Assembly: GCF_041915215.1 (NCBI RefSeq)
Contig: NZ_JAYSBV010000004.1
Reading direction: 5' to 3' (one strand)
Length of the DNA stretch: 64,000 nucleotides
From: Zoogloea sp021286885
GTDB lineage: Bacteria; Pseudomonadota; Gammaproteobacteria; Burkholderiales; Rhodocyclaceae
The notes beneath the pieces were generated by a model. It was not told the DNA's origin, did not search any database, and worked only from the letters and a program-made list of their open reading frames with translations. Within the stretch, counting starts at the first letter, position 1, and each line of letters opens with the position of its first letter. The translations under genes were made by a program, and so were the position numbers. Positions 6,999-14,422 of this stretch are shown one piece after another.

Positions 6999-8339
6999 TT
7001 AAACGTCCAGGACGATGCGGCGAGCCTTGGCGTCGCCCTGCACCTTGTCCTGTTCGAGTTTGGGCGTGCCGGCAATCTCGATCAGCACGGGGATGTCGAT
7101 CACGGCCAGTTCAGCCCGCTGACCGGCGACTTCGGCCCAGATCCGGGAGCAGTCTTCACCGTTCAGGGTTTCACCCGGGCGCATTTCCACAAACAGGGTG
7201 AAATGCCGGGGGCCATCGCCCTGGGCAGGCTGACGCACCAGCCGCCAATCAGAGAAACGGCCACGGATGGCGGCATCCAGGGAGGCGGTCAGCTGCATTT
7301 CGTACAGCGGCACTTCATCGATCAGCACCGTGTTCTTGGCCCGACCCAGCACGCTGATGCGCTGGCCCAATTGGGGCTGGGCCACATCATGGCCAAGCAC
7401 CTTGACCACATCGCCAATCCGGTAGCGGATCAGGGGCAGCACTTCCCGGGACAGGTCGGAGATGATGATTTCACCAATGGTGCCTGCCGGCACGGTGTTG
7501 ATATCCACCACCTGGGGCACATAGCCCTCTTCATTGCGCTCCCGGGCCAGTTCGGCTTCGGTGATGATCTCGAACACCAGACGCTCGGCCATCAGATACA
7601 TGGTGCCCGGGGTCTGGGGACATTCGGTGGCCACCACATCGGCTTCCACGGTGCCGTACAGGCTGTAGACCGCCGGGTTACCCCAGATGCGGGCAATGTC
7701 GGCACGCATTTCATCGGGCAGCACATCACCAAAGATCACGGCCATGCGCATGTTGGGGAACACATCGCGCAGGGAGCCATGCTCTTCTTCAATGGCCAGA
7801 CCAATCTCGCGCACTACCAGCGGGGTTCCGATGACGACGCTGGCGCGGGCCCGGTTTTCCGGGCTCAGGGCCTCTTCGTAATCCAGCTGGGAGCTGTTGA
7901 GGGCCTGGGCGCCCACGGCAGCGCTGCCGTTCACAATGGCCCAACCAGAGATGCTAGGCAGCGGCGCCCCCAGGGAGATCACGCCATCCCCTGCACGCAT
8001 GCCGAGCTTGCGCAGGGCAATGGCTTCGTGAATGCGCTGACGATCCAGGTCGGCATCCGAATACGGCACCTGCTTGCTGCGGGAAGTGGTACCGGAGGTG
8101 CTGAAGAAACAGGCCGGGCAGATTTCCAGGCTGGTCACACCCGGCTGAATGTCGCAACGGGAGGTGTAACCGGCCAGCACCGCCGGCATCAAACAGGGGG
8201 CGCTTTCGAAGCTGGCCACATCGCCATACAGGATGTGATCCTTCAGCGGAAACACTTGGCTGGCGTAGGAGCGGGGATCAGGCAGGGTCACTTCATCCAG
8301 GGATTTGGGCTGGATCGGCGCTTGGGTTTCAGTGCTCAT
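6999..8339 (-). CDS. ANL-superfamily acyl-adenylate ligase (phenylacetate-CoA ligase-like)
   Basis: The protein (446 residues) has the phosphate loop FFSTSGTTSRSKQVPYS near residue 80, the YGTVEAD motif that contacts the acyl-adenylate, and RYRIGDVV as the ribose-binding motif, in the arrangement of PaaK-like ligases. A C-terminal lid domain ends GTPKLEQDKVQGDAKARRI, where a catalytic lysine would be expected. Such enzymes activate a carboxylate with ATP and then load CoA or another nucleophile. The substrate pocket is too divergent to name a substrate. It lies between the flavoprotein gene and the methyltransferase gene. Because a sulfur carrier and a desulfurase are in the same cluster, transfer of sulfur to the acyl-adenylate is one possible fate. 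Confidence 0.8.
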   Translation of the reverse strand: MSTETQAPIQPKSLDEVTLPDPRSYASQVFPLKDHILYGDVASFESAPCLMPAVLAGYTSRCDIQPGVTSLEICPACFFSTSGTTSRSKQVPYSDADLDRQRIHEAIALRKLGMRAGDGVISLGAPLPSISGWAIVNGSAAVGAQALNSSQLDYEEALSPENRARASVVIGTPLVVREIGLAIEEEHGSLRDVFPNMRMAVIFGDVLPDEMRADIARIWGNPAVYSLYGTVEADVVATECPQTPGTMYLMAERLVFEIITEAELARERNEEGYVPQVVDINTVPAGTIGEIIISDLSREVLPLIRYRIGDVVKVLGHDVAQPQLGQRISVLGRAKNTVLIDEVPLYEMQLTASLDAAIRGRFSDWRLVRQPAQGDGPRHFTLFVEMRPGETLNGEDCSRIWAEVAGQRAELAVIDIPVLIEIAGTPKLEQDKVQGDAKARRIVLDV

Positions 8340-8387
8340 GGCTAGGGCTATCCTTGGGTACTTCAGACAACAGATCGGGGCAAGGCC

Positions 8388-8416
8388 CCCGGAAGGCAGG
8401 GATCAGGCCTTCCGGG
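8388..8416 (-). repeat. Hairpin between the flavoprotein and ligase genes
   Basis: Perfect 10-base arms CCCGGAAGGC and GCCTTCCGGG enclose a 9-base loop in the 120-base gap. There is no U-tract on the minus strand, so it is more likely an mRNA stabiliser or processing site giving unequal expression than a terminator. Confidence 0.55.
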
Positions 8417-8459
8417 TAGTACGGCCTTGGGGAAAACAGGTCAGTCAGCCGGTTCGGGC

Positions 8460-10112
8460 TTACTCCATCTCAGCCATTTCCTTGCCACCCATGGGGAGAT
8501 CACCCATGGAGTGGTCGGCCGCCATGGCATCCATCGCCATCTTTTTATCCATCATCTTGTCCATCATCTTCAGCTCACCCTTGAGGGCCATGTCGAAGAA
8601 GGCGGTCAGCGGCACGGTGTGCTCCTGCTCGACCCAGACGGCTTCCAGGTCTTCCAGCACATGGTGTTCTTCGACGCATTCGCCCTTGGCGAAGTAGCGC
8701 ACCACCGGGTGCAGGAACTGGCTGCGACGGGCCTGATCCACGTTTTCGCGGTGCACCCGATCCACATTGAAGGGGTCGCCAACGATGGGGTCGCCGTATT
8801 CGAGGGAGACGGTGAAGTAGGTGTCAAAACGCACGTCAGCAAAGGTGCGGGCGTAGCCCAGGGGCATTTCGCGGAAATGCTTGAGCTGGCCACCTTCCAC
8901 GGCGAGCACGTCCATCATGTAGCCGGGCTGCTGCCACAGGGCGGAGGAGCGGTTAACCCGGCCCAGGGCGGTCTGGCACAGGGTCTCGGGGCTCAGCTCC
9001 AGCATTTCCATCGGCCAGGGCTGATCGTGGTACTTGGCCCCCAGCATGCGGCCCAGCGCACGGGAGTTGTAGCGGAAACCGTGAATGAAGCCGGAGGTGC
9101 TCTTGCGGTAGTCCAGGGAGTGGGTGATGGTGCCGGCGAAGTACATGCGCGGCTGGCTCACGGATTCGTATTCCCAGGTAATGGCCGGGAACTTGCCACA
9201 GGCGGTCAGGGCCGGGGCGGCAGAAGCATCAAAGACGCTGCTGTCAAACTTGAAGCCAGCGCAGTACAGCACCTTGTGGTAGCAGATTTCTTCGACTTCA
9301 CCCTGGGCGTGTTCGTACTTGAAGGTCACGCGCAGCATGTCACCTTCCTGACGGATGCCGCAGATTTCGGCATCCAGCACGGCGTTCTGGGACTTGAGCT
9401 GATAGGTATCGAGGAAGTTGTTATTCACCGCCCGCAGGTGGCCCACGTAGTGGCTCTTCCAGGCCATCACGATGGATTCGGGGCTGGCCACGTGGATCAT
9501 GGCGGCGCTGTCCACCAGGTGATCGGCGGTTTCGAAGGCAGAATTGCCCTTACCGATGATCAGCACGCGCTGGTTGGTGTAGTCGGCCTTGTTCACCGAC
9601 ATCTTGGAGTAGCACTCGGCCAACTCGATGCCCGGGATTTCGGGCTTGACCGCACGGGACAGACCGGTGGCAATGATCAGGTAGCGACAGGTATGCACCA
9701 TCCCATCGGCCGCCTTGAGCTGGAAAATCCCATCCTGACGGCTGATCTGGTCGATCTGCACGCCGGACTTGATCTTGATCTGGTGCTGATTCACGTAATC
9801 GTTGATGTAGCGAACCAGATTGTCGGCGCCCGGGAAGAAACGGTCGTCGTAATTGCCAAACAACAGGCTGTTGTCATCGCTCAGCAGGGAGTTCCAGTCG
9901 TGGCGCATGTTGAACTCGGGATCATCCGAGCCGGTGTGGCGCTTGTTGATGGAAATCAGGGTGCGATGACGGGGATACACATCAAAGAAAGCACCGGCAC
10001 GTTCGCCGCGCTCCAGGATCAGGTAATCACGCCCGGTCTTCTCGAAGTAATAACCGAGCTGAACGCCTGCGGGGCCGGCGCCGAGAATGATGTATTCGTG
10101 GTGGTTGGTCAT
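8460..10112 (-). CDS. FOXRED2/ERFAD-like FAD-dependent oxidoreductase with methionine-rich tail
   Basis: The 550-residue protein has an N-terminal FAD Rossmann motif (LGAGPAGVQLGYYF, residues 10-23) and a second nucleotide motif IIGKGNSAFETADHL near residue 190, as in flavin monooxygenases. Segments such as YPRHRTLISINKRHTG, HDWNSLL, NNNFLDTYQLKS and HSLDYRKSTSGFIHGFRY follow the eukaryotic FOXRED2 (ERFAD) pattern closely, judged from memory. The last 40 or so residues form a low-complexity tail with 11 methionines (MMDKMMDKKMAMDAM), absent from the catalytic core and possibly metal-binding or oxidant-scavenging. No signal peptide is seen, so it is cytoplasmic. It would use NAD(P)H and oxygen or a disulfide-type substrate; the reaction is unknown. 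Its gene lies in the sulfur-carrier/ligase cluster with 131- and 120-base gaps on either side, both containing hairpins. Confidence 0.8.
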   Translation of the reverse strand: MTNHHEYIILGAGPAGVQLGYYFEKTGRDYLILERGERAGAFFDVYPRHRTLISINKRHTGSDDPEFNMRHDWNSLLSDDNSLLFGNYDDRFFPGADNLVRYINDYVNQHQIKIKSGVQIDQISRQDGIFQLKAADGMVHTCRYLIIATGLSRAVKPEIPGIELAECYSKMSVNKADYTNQRVLIIGKGNSAFETADHLVDSAAMIHVASPESIVMAWKSHYVGHLRAVNNNFLDTYQLKSQNAVLDAEICGIRQEGDMLRVTFKYEHAQGEVEEICYHKVLYCAGFKFDSSVFDASAAPALTACGKFPAITWEYESVSQPRMYFAGTITHSLDYRKSTSGFIHGFRYNSRALGRMLGAKYHDQPWPMEMLELSPETLCQTALGRVNRSSALWQQPGYMMDVLAVEGGQLKHFREMPLGYARTFADVRFDTYFTVSLEYGDPIVGDPFNVDRVHRENVDQARRSQFLHPVVRYFAKGECVEEHHVLEDLEAVWVEQEHTVPLTAFFDMALKGELKMMDKMMDKKMAMDAMAADHSMGDLPMGGKEMAEME

Positions 10113-10168
10113 GATCTACCTCGTTGAAGAGTACGAACAGCCGTACTGCTAAATTCAATCAAATTAAT

Positions 10169-10210
10169 GCCATTGACATAAATGCAGCCTGCAGAAAATC
10201 CGTCAATGGC
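10169..10210 (-). repeat. Inverted repeat between the desulfurase and flavoprotein genes
   Basis: Nine-base perfect arms GCCATTGAC (10169-10177) and GTCAATGGC (10202-10210) enclose 24 bases that contain a further CTGCAGGCTGCA dyad. It could be an mRNA hairpin or a protein site for an internal promoter. No good -10 box was found next to it. Confidence 0.5.
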
Positions 10211-10243
10211 TCTTGTCGTCAAAAAATCAGTGCGCCGAAATAG

Positions 10244-11752
10244 TCAGGCGATCAGGCTGGCCTCAGGCTTTTCCCGGGAAGAAACCGTCCCCAGCGCCTG
10301 ATCCAGCACCTGAGCCGGATCAAACAGGGTCGTAGCTTCCTGGAAAAACGCCGGATCCCGGTAGCTGCCATCAGCCTGGAGCTGATAGCGGGCCAACAAG
10401 GTTTCGCGCCGTTCCCAGATGTCACGCAGGGCAGCCAGGAGGTATTGAATGTCTGCTTCGTCGTTGTAGAGCCCCAGACTTACGCGAACCAGACCTTGCT
10501 TGGCATTCAGCTGGGTGGGGTCGGCCAGCAACTCTTCGGGCAGGGCCCACAGATCCTGCTTGATCAGCTCCCGCACATAGGGGTGGGCGCAGAAGCACTG
10601 GTTACGCACCGCGATGCCGTATTGGTCGTTCAGCACAGCCGCGAGCAGCCCGTGATCCATCCCCTCCATCGCAAACGACAGGGTGGAGGTACGCTGCTCC
10701 AGGGGCACCCCTTCCACCCCATACACACGCACGCCTTCCAGGGCCTTCAGCCCCCGGTCGAGCATGTCGAGCAGGCGGTGCTCATCCTGGGTGACCTGCG
10801 CCATGCCAATGCGGTCCAGGAGTTCGATGGTGAAAGCCAGCTTGGCCGCGCCGAGGATGTTCGGGGTACCGGCTTCTTCGCGGTCGGGATAGTCTTCCAG
10901 GAGTTCGTAGCGATCCAGGTAGACGTGGTCCACCGTCCCGCCCCCGATTTCGTAGGGCTCCACCTGATCGAGCAGCGCCTTGCGGCAGATCAACACCCCC
11001 GGCGAGCCCGGTGCGTACAGCTTGTGGCCCGAGAATACGAAGGCATCCGCCCCCGCACAGTTGCCCCCTTCTGCCAGACTGAAGCCCCGGTGGGCAATGG
11101 CCTGGGATGCATCAATCACCGCCAGGGCACCATGGGCGTGGGCCAAGCGAATGATGTCGGCCACCGGGTTGCACACCCCGGTCACATTGCTGGCGGCCGT
11201 GACGGCCACGTAATTCACCCGCTCCGGATTGGCTTTGAGTTGGCTTTCCAGGGTGTCCAAACACAGGGCCCCTGTATCGGCGCCGGTGGTGGGAATGCGC
11301 AGCACCTGCTGGTGACGGCGGCGGTGGGGCAGATCATTGGAGTGGTGTTCCATCATGGACACCAGCACCGTATCCCGCTCGGGGCGAATCCCGTGCAACA
11401 CGCTGGCCACCCGGTTGAAGCCGGCGGTGGCGCCACTGCCTACAAACACGCAGGCATAGACTTCCGGGTCAGCCCCCAGGAAATTCAGAATCCGCTGGTG
11501 TGCCCAATCATAGACCGCAGTGCTGATCCGAGCCGAGAAGTGGGTGGAGCTGTGGGTGTTGGCGTAGTGGCGCAGAAACTCATCACAGGCACGCCCCACC
11601 GGGCGCATCTGCAAACAGGTGGCAGCAGAGTCCAGATAGACACGGCGACTGCGTTCACCGTCAGCCAGGGTGTAAGCCGTGTCCAGACCAACAAAATCGG
11701 CCCGTACGGCCTCCAGCAAGGCCTGGCCTGCAAGCATTTGAGAGGTCTGCAC
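10244..11752 (-). CDS. Class-V PLP enzyme, cysteine desulfurase-like
   Basis: The fold-type I PLP enzyme carries YLDSAATCLQMRP at the N-terminus, the cofactor motif MEHHSNDLPHRR, DASQAIAHR, the Schiff-base lysine in FVFSGHKLYAPGSPG and the mobile-loop cysteine in RNQCFCAHPYVREL. This is the set expected for SufS/CsdA-type desulfurases, which make an enzyme persulfide from L-cysteine. It is about 90 residues longer than SufS, with the extra sequence mostly at the C-terminus (from about residue 440). The start codon follows the TusA-like stop by two bases, so the two are translated together, and the partner carrier is the obvious persulfide acceptor. It is not next to suf or isc genes, which argues for a dedicated pathway. 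Confidence 0.85.
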   Translation of the reverse strand: MQTSQMLAGQALLEAVRADFVGLDTAYTLADGERSRRVYLDSAATCLQMRPVGRACDEFLRHYANTHSSTHFSARISTAVYDWAHQRILNFLGADPEVYACVFVGSGATAGFNRVASVLHGIRPERDTVLVSMMEHHSNDLPHRRRHQQVLRIPTTGADTGALCLDTLESQLKANPERVNYVAVTAASNVTGVCNPVADIIRLAHAHGALAVIDASQAIAHRGFSLAEGGNCAGADAFVFSGHKLYAPGSPGVLICRKALLDQVEPYEIGGGTVDHVYLDRYELLEDYPDREEAGTPNILGAAKLAFTIELLDRIGMAQVTQDEHRLLDMLDRGLKALEGVRVYGVEGVPLEQRTSTLSFAMEGMDHGLLAAVLNDQYGIAVRNQCFCAHPYVRELIKQDLWALPEELLADPTQLNAKQGLVRVSLGLYNDEADIQYLLAALRDIWERRETLLARYQLQADGSYRDPAFFQEATTLFDPAQVLDQALGTVSSREKPEASLIA

Positions 11753-11754
11753 GA

Positions 11755-12057
11755 TCAGGCCTCCGGCTTGCTCAGAACGAAACGGTACACCCCTTCTTCG
11801 AGGGAGGAGGCCAGCAGCTTGAGCTTGGCCATCTGCACATATTGGGGAATATCCTTGGCGGCGTCGGGATCGGTGGCCAGCAGTTCCACCGGCTGCCCCG
11901 GCTGGGCCGTGCGCAGGGCGCGCTTAACCGCCAGAACGGGAATGGGGCAGCGACTTCCGCGCTCATCCACCTGAATGAGAGGCAATGCCATCCCGTTTCC
12001 GGATGAACAGGCAGCCTGATCTTCAGACAGACTCAATTCTGCAACATTAGCGCTCAT
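11755..12057 (-). CDS. TusA-family sulfur carrier
   Basis: The 100-residue protein contains the family signature DERGSRCPIPVLAVKRAL with the CPxP cysteine that carries sulfane sulfur, followed by the typical VELLATDPDAAKDIPQY strand-helix. TusA proteins take persulfide sulfur from a desulfurase and hand it to tRNA-thiolation, molybdopterin or sulfur-oxidation enzymes. An N-terminal extension of about 30 residues precedes the domain. The ATG has CAGGAGA nine bases upstream. It is the first gene of the minus-strand cluster and is directly followed by the desulfurase gene, which suggests sulfur is relayed within the cluster. Confidence 0.88.
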   Translation of the reverse strand: MSANVAELSLSEDQAACSSGNGMALPLIQVDERGSRCPIPVLAVKRALRTAQPGQPVELLATDPDAAKDIPQYVQMAKLKLLASSLEEGVYRFVLSKPEA

Positions 12058-12187
12058 CGGCCATTTCTCCTGAACTTACCTTTATTGGAGGGAGAGATTT
12101 AACCAGGGCCAAAGCAAGCCCCAATTGATGAGCGAATTATTGGCATCACGCCAAACAGGCCGCAATGCAGTTACCTGAACACCCCTT

Positions 12188-12205
12188 AGTTTAGTCAACT
12201 AAACT
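12188..12205 (-). promoter_or_regulatory. Palindrome in the promoter region of the sulfur-carrier cluster
   Basis: AGTTTAGT and ACTAAACT are perfect 8-base arms around a 2-base centre, 131 bases upstream of the TusA-like ATG. On the minus strand the dyad overlaps TTGACT, a -35-like hexamer. The form suits a dimeric MarR/HxlR-type repressor. It differs from the palindrome at 3877-3901, so the same regulator need not bind both. Confidence 0.5.
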
Positions 12206-12638
12206 TTTTGTATAAACAAATAACTAAACAAAAAACAAATACATTCATCATCATCCGACGACCGACACTACACCTAAAAACGAGAACCACCTCACAATTT
12301 TTAGTTAAAACACTTCTCAACCCAGCGATTCCCTCAAAAGACAGGAATTTACTCATTCAAAACATTACAAATTTGACACACCAGACACCGACAAATCGCA
12401 CAGTTTGCATGCAATAAATTGCCACACAAATTCACCAAAAAGCCGCCAAACATTGAAACCAAACACCGACAACCACAATAGGTTAAAAAAACAGAATATC
12501 ACTACACACTACAGCCGGCAGAATAAAATTACCAAAAACGCTTAATAAAATTAATTAGCCATAAACACAAAATACGAAAACAAATAAAATCCGGTAAACT
12601 ACTGTCTCAAACACGCAACAAAGAGCGCAGGAACACAC
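12206..12638. other. AT-rich, C-over-G-skewed intergenic region with no recognisable gene
   Basis: This stretch is markedly more AT-rich than its surroundings, and its top strand has several-fold more C than G. Open frames in it are short and lack coding character. It separates the divergent TusA-cluster and DUF1178 genes, so promoters for both should be here or at its edges. A C-rich, G-poor plus-strand transcript is the kind Rho binds, but that is inference. Confidence 0.5.
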
Positions 12639-13073
12639 GTGATAGTTTTGGATTTGATCTGCGAGGCAGAACATCGCTTTGAGGCATGGTTTGCATCCAG
12701 CCAGGCTTTTGAACAGCAACAAATGGCCCGACTGGTGAACTGTCCCGTGTGCAACAGCACCCAGATTCGGCGCCTCCCCTCCGCCCCCTATGTTCAAACC
12801 GGCGGGGAACGCAGCACACACACCGCCAGCAAACCTGCGCTGACCTCAGATGCCGCCCAATGGCAGCAACAACTCATGCAGGCCTTGCGGCAGGCAGCCG
12901 CACGCAGCGAAGACGTAGGGGAACGATTTGCGGAAGAGGCGCGCCGTATCCATTACGGCGATGCCGAGGAACGGGCGATACGGGGGCAGAGCCGCCCCGA
13001 TGAGATCAAGGAACTGGTGGAAGAAGGAATTCCTGTTCTCCCCGTTCCACCGGACGAGAAGGACATGCACTGA
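12639..13073 (+). CDS. DUF1178 family protein with a zinc-ribbon-like N-terminus
   Basis: The 144-residue protein matches DUF1178: it opens with CEAEHRFEAWF, continues SSQAFEQQ, and has LVNCPVCNS before RLPSAPYV. C8, H12, C35 and C38 could bind a metal ion. The C-terminal half is helical and charged and ends GIPVLPVPPDEKDMH, the usual ending of the family. The function is unknown. The start is GTG at 12639 with CAGGA six bases upstream. It stands alone between the AT-rich region and the tRNA operon and is transcribed opposite to both neighbours. Confidence 0.85.
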   Translation: MIVLDLICEAEHRFEAWFASSQAFEQQQMARLVNCPVCNSTQIRRLPSAPYVQTGGERSTHTASKPALTSDAAQWQQQLMQALRQAAARSEDVGERFAEEARRIHYGDAEERAIRGQSRPDEIKELVEEGIPVLPVPPDEKDMH

Positions 13074-13086
13074 GGGACTGACCCAG

Positions 13087-13116
13087 GCGCTTGGCTGAGG
13101 CAGACGCACCAAGCGC
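13087..13116 (+). repeat. Hairpin downstream of the DUF1178 gene; otherwise empty region to 13456
   Basis: GCGCTTGG and CCAAGCGC (8-base arms, 14-base loop) start 13 bases after the stop codon and may end the transcript, though no U-tract follows. From 13117 to 13456 I see no gene. The only structure is an inverted repeat TTGTGTGC/GCACACAA at 13369-13398. Confidence 0.4.
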
Positions 13117-13456
13117 ACTTGGCATGCTTAGCGAACCTCAGTCACTCCCATCCCGCCAAGACTCCGGAACGAAGCACAAAGGTGGCAACTCAACCCCCCA
13201 CAGGTGCTGCCAATGCTTGAGCAGACCTTGAAACCTCGATGTGACACAGGTGCGCATTCATCACCTCCCAAAGGCAAGTGGACCACAGGAACAGGGGATG
13301 TATTGTGCTGCGTGGCGGTGACGTGGATACGTCAAATAATTTACAGGGATTTGTCAGGCGGAGCCGTGTTGTGTGCAAAAACTGACATTAGCACACAAAA
13401 ACCCAGAAACGGGACAGGCTAAGAGAGATGGGGATGGGGATGGCGCAGCACAAAGC

Positions 13457-13489
13457 AAAACGGGGCAAGCATTTCTGCTTACCCCGTTT
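13457..13489 (-). terminator. Intrinsic terminator of the tRNA Gly-Cys-Gly operon
   Basis: AAACGGGG and AAGCA pair with TGCTT and CCCCGTTT around a four-base loop. On the minus strand the stem is followed by TTTTGCTTTG. It lies five bases beyond the last tRNA-Gly. Confidence 0.75.
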
Positions 13490-13493
13490 AACC

Positions 13494-13569
13494 TGGAGCG
13501 GGAGACGAGTCTCGAACTCGCGACCTCAACCTTGGCAAGGTTGCGCTCTACCAACTGAGCTACTCCCGC
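13494..13569 (-). tRNA. tRNA-Gly (anticodon GCC), distal copy
   Basis: This is a 76-base cloverleaf on the minus strand: acceptor GCGGGAG, D-arm AGCTCAGTTGGTAGAGC, anticodon loop with GCC, T-arm GTTCGAGAC and an encoded CCA end. It is identical to the copy at 13686-13761. Confidence 0.97.
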
Positions 13570-13577
13570 ATGAAACC

Positions 13578-13651
13578 TGGAGGCGCGAGCCGGAGTCGAA
13601 CCGACCTACACGGATTTGCAATCCGGTGCATAACCGCTTTGCTATCGCGCC
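13578..13651 (-). tRNA. tRNA-Cys (anticodon GCA)
   Basis: This is a 74-base cloverleaf on the minus strand with acceptor GGCGCGA, anticodon GCA in the loop TTGCAAA, T-arm GGTTCGACTCC and an encoded CCA. It lies between the two identical tRNA-Gly genes in one transcript. Confidence 0.97.
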
Positions 13652-13685
13652 GTATGAAGAAGTGCGGACTTCTTCACGAAAACTT

Positions 13686-13761
13686 TGGAGCGGGAGACGA
13701 GTCTCGAACTCGCGACCTCAACCTTGGCAAGGTTGCGCTCTACCAACTGAGCTACTCCCGC
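13686..13761 (-). tRNA. tRNA-Gly (anticodon GCC), promoter-proximal copy
   Basis: The sequence is identical to the distal tRNA-Gly, including the encoded CCA. It is the first gene of the operon; the predicted transcription start is about ten bases upstream. Confidence 0.97.
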
Positions 13762-13776
13762 ATCGCTGAAGCCGCC

Positions 13777-13804
13777 ATTATAGACACTTCGAAACAGGTG
13801 TCAA
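13777..13804 (-). promoter_or_regulatory. Sigma-70 promoter of the tRNA operon
   Basis: On the minus strand a perfect TTGACA (13804-13799) is separated by 16 bases from a perfect TATAAT (13782-13777). It lies between the pgsA stop and the first tRNA-Gly, so the tRNAs are transcribed independently of the long operon upstream. Confidence 0.85.
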
Positions 13805-13833
13805 GAACTGGCTGCAAAAAACTTGCAGAAAGC

Positions 13834-14406
13834 TCACATCCCCCGCTTGGTCAACTCGGGCAGCGCGCAGCGCATGTAGTAGCCCATGGACCACAGGGTG
13901 AGCACTGCCGCCACATAGATCAGCGCGGTGCCAAGCTGGCGGCCATCCATGCCCATCAGGGGCTGCTGCCACAGGAGCAGCGGAATGGCCGACATCTGGG
14001 CAGCGGTTTTGAGCTTGCCCACAAAGGCCACTGCCACGCTGGCAGAGGCGCCCACCTTGGCCATCCACTCGCGCAGGGCCGAGATGGTGATTTCGCGGCC
14101 AATGATGACCAGGGCGATGAGCGCATCCACCCGATCCAGGTGCACCAGCACGATGAGGGCCGCAGCCACCATCAGCTTGTCGGCCACGGGGTCGAGGAAG
14201 GCACCAAAGGCCGAGGTCTGGCCCAGGCTGCGAGCCAGGTAGCCGTCGAACCAGTCGGTCACGGCGGCGGCCACGAAGGTCAGGGTTGCAATGGCGTCTT
14301 TTTCGGAGGCCGAGCACATGGCTTCGGGCAGGTAATAAATACCGACGAAAAAGGGGATCAGGGCAATCCGGGCCCAGGTGAGGGTGTTCGGGATGTTAAG
14401 AGGCAT
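13834..14406 (-). CDS. pgsA: CDP-diacylglycerol-glycerol-3-phosphate 3-phosphatidyltransferase
   Basis: PgsA makes phosphatidylglycerophosphate, the committed step to phosphatidylglycerol and cardiolipin, in the inner membrane. The CDP-alcohol phosphotransferase signature is complete: DWFDGYLARSLGQTSAFGAFL then DPVADK, with its conserved aspartates. Several hydrophobic segments span the 190 residues. The start MPLNIPNTLTWAR at 14406 fits the family; further in-frame sequence upstream would run into uvrC. It lies 16 bases after uvrC and is the last gene of the rpoE-to-pgsA run. Confidence 0.93.
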   Translation of the reverse strand: MPLNIPNTLTWARIALIPFFVGIYYLPEAMCSASEKDAIATLTFVAAAVTDWFDGYLARSLGQTSAFGAFLDPVADKLMVAAALIVLVHLDRVDALIALVIIGREITISALREWMAKVGASASVAVAFVGKLKTAAQMSAIPLLLWQQPLMGMDGRQLGTALIYVAAVLTLWSMGYYMRCALPELTKRGM

Positions 14407-14422
14407 GTCTGCAATCGGCGCA

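Noticed and set aside
6489..8345. 618-codon open frame on the plus strand opposite the methyltransferase and ligase genes
   Set aside because: It mirrors the codon-position GC bias of the genes beneath it, is rich in H, G and Q, and has no domain pattern. The minus-strand proteins are recognisable.
12208..12417. 69-codon plus-strand frame in the AT-rich region
   Set aside because: Composition-driven (T, K, N rich), no ribosome-binding site and no family resemblance.
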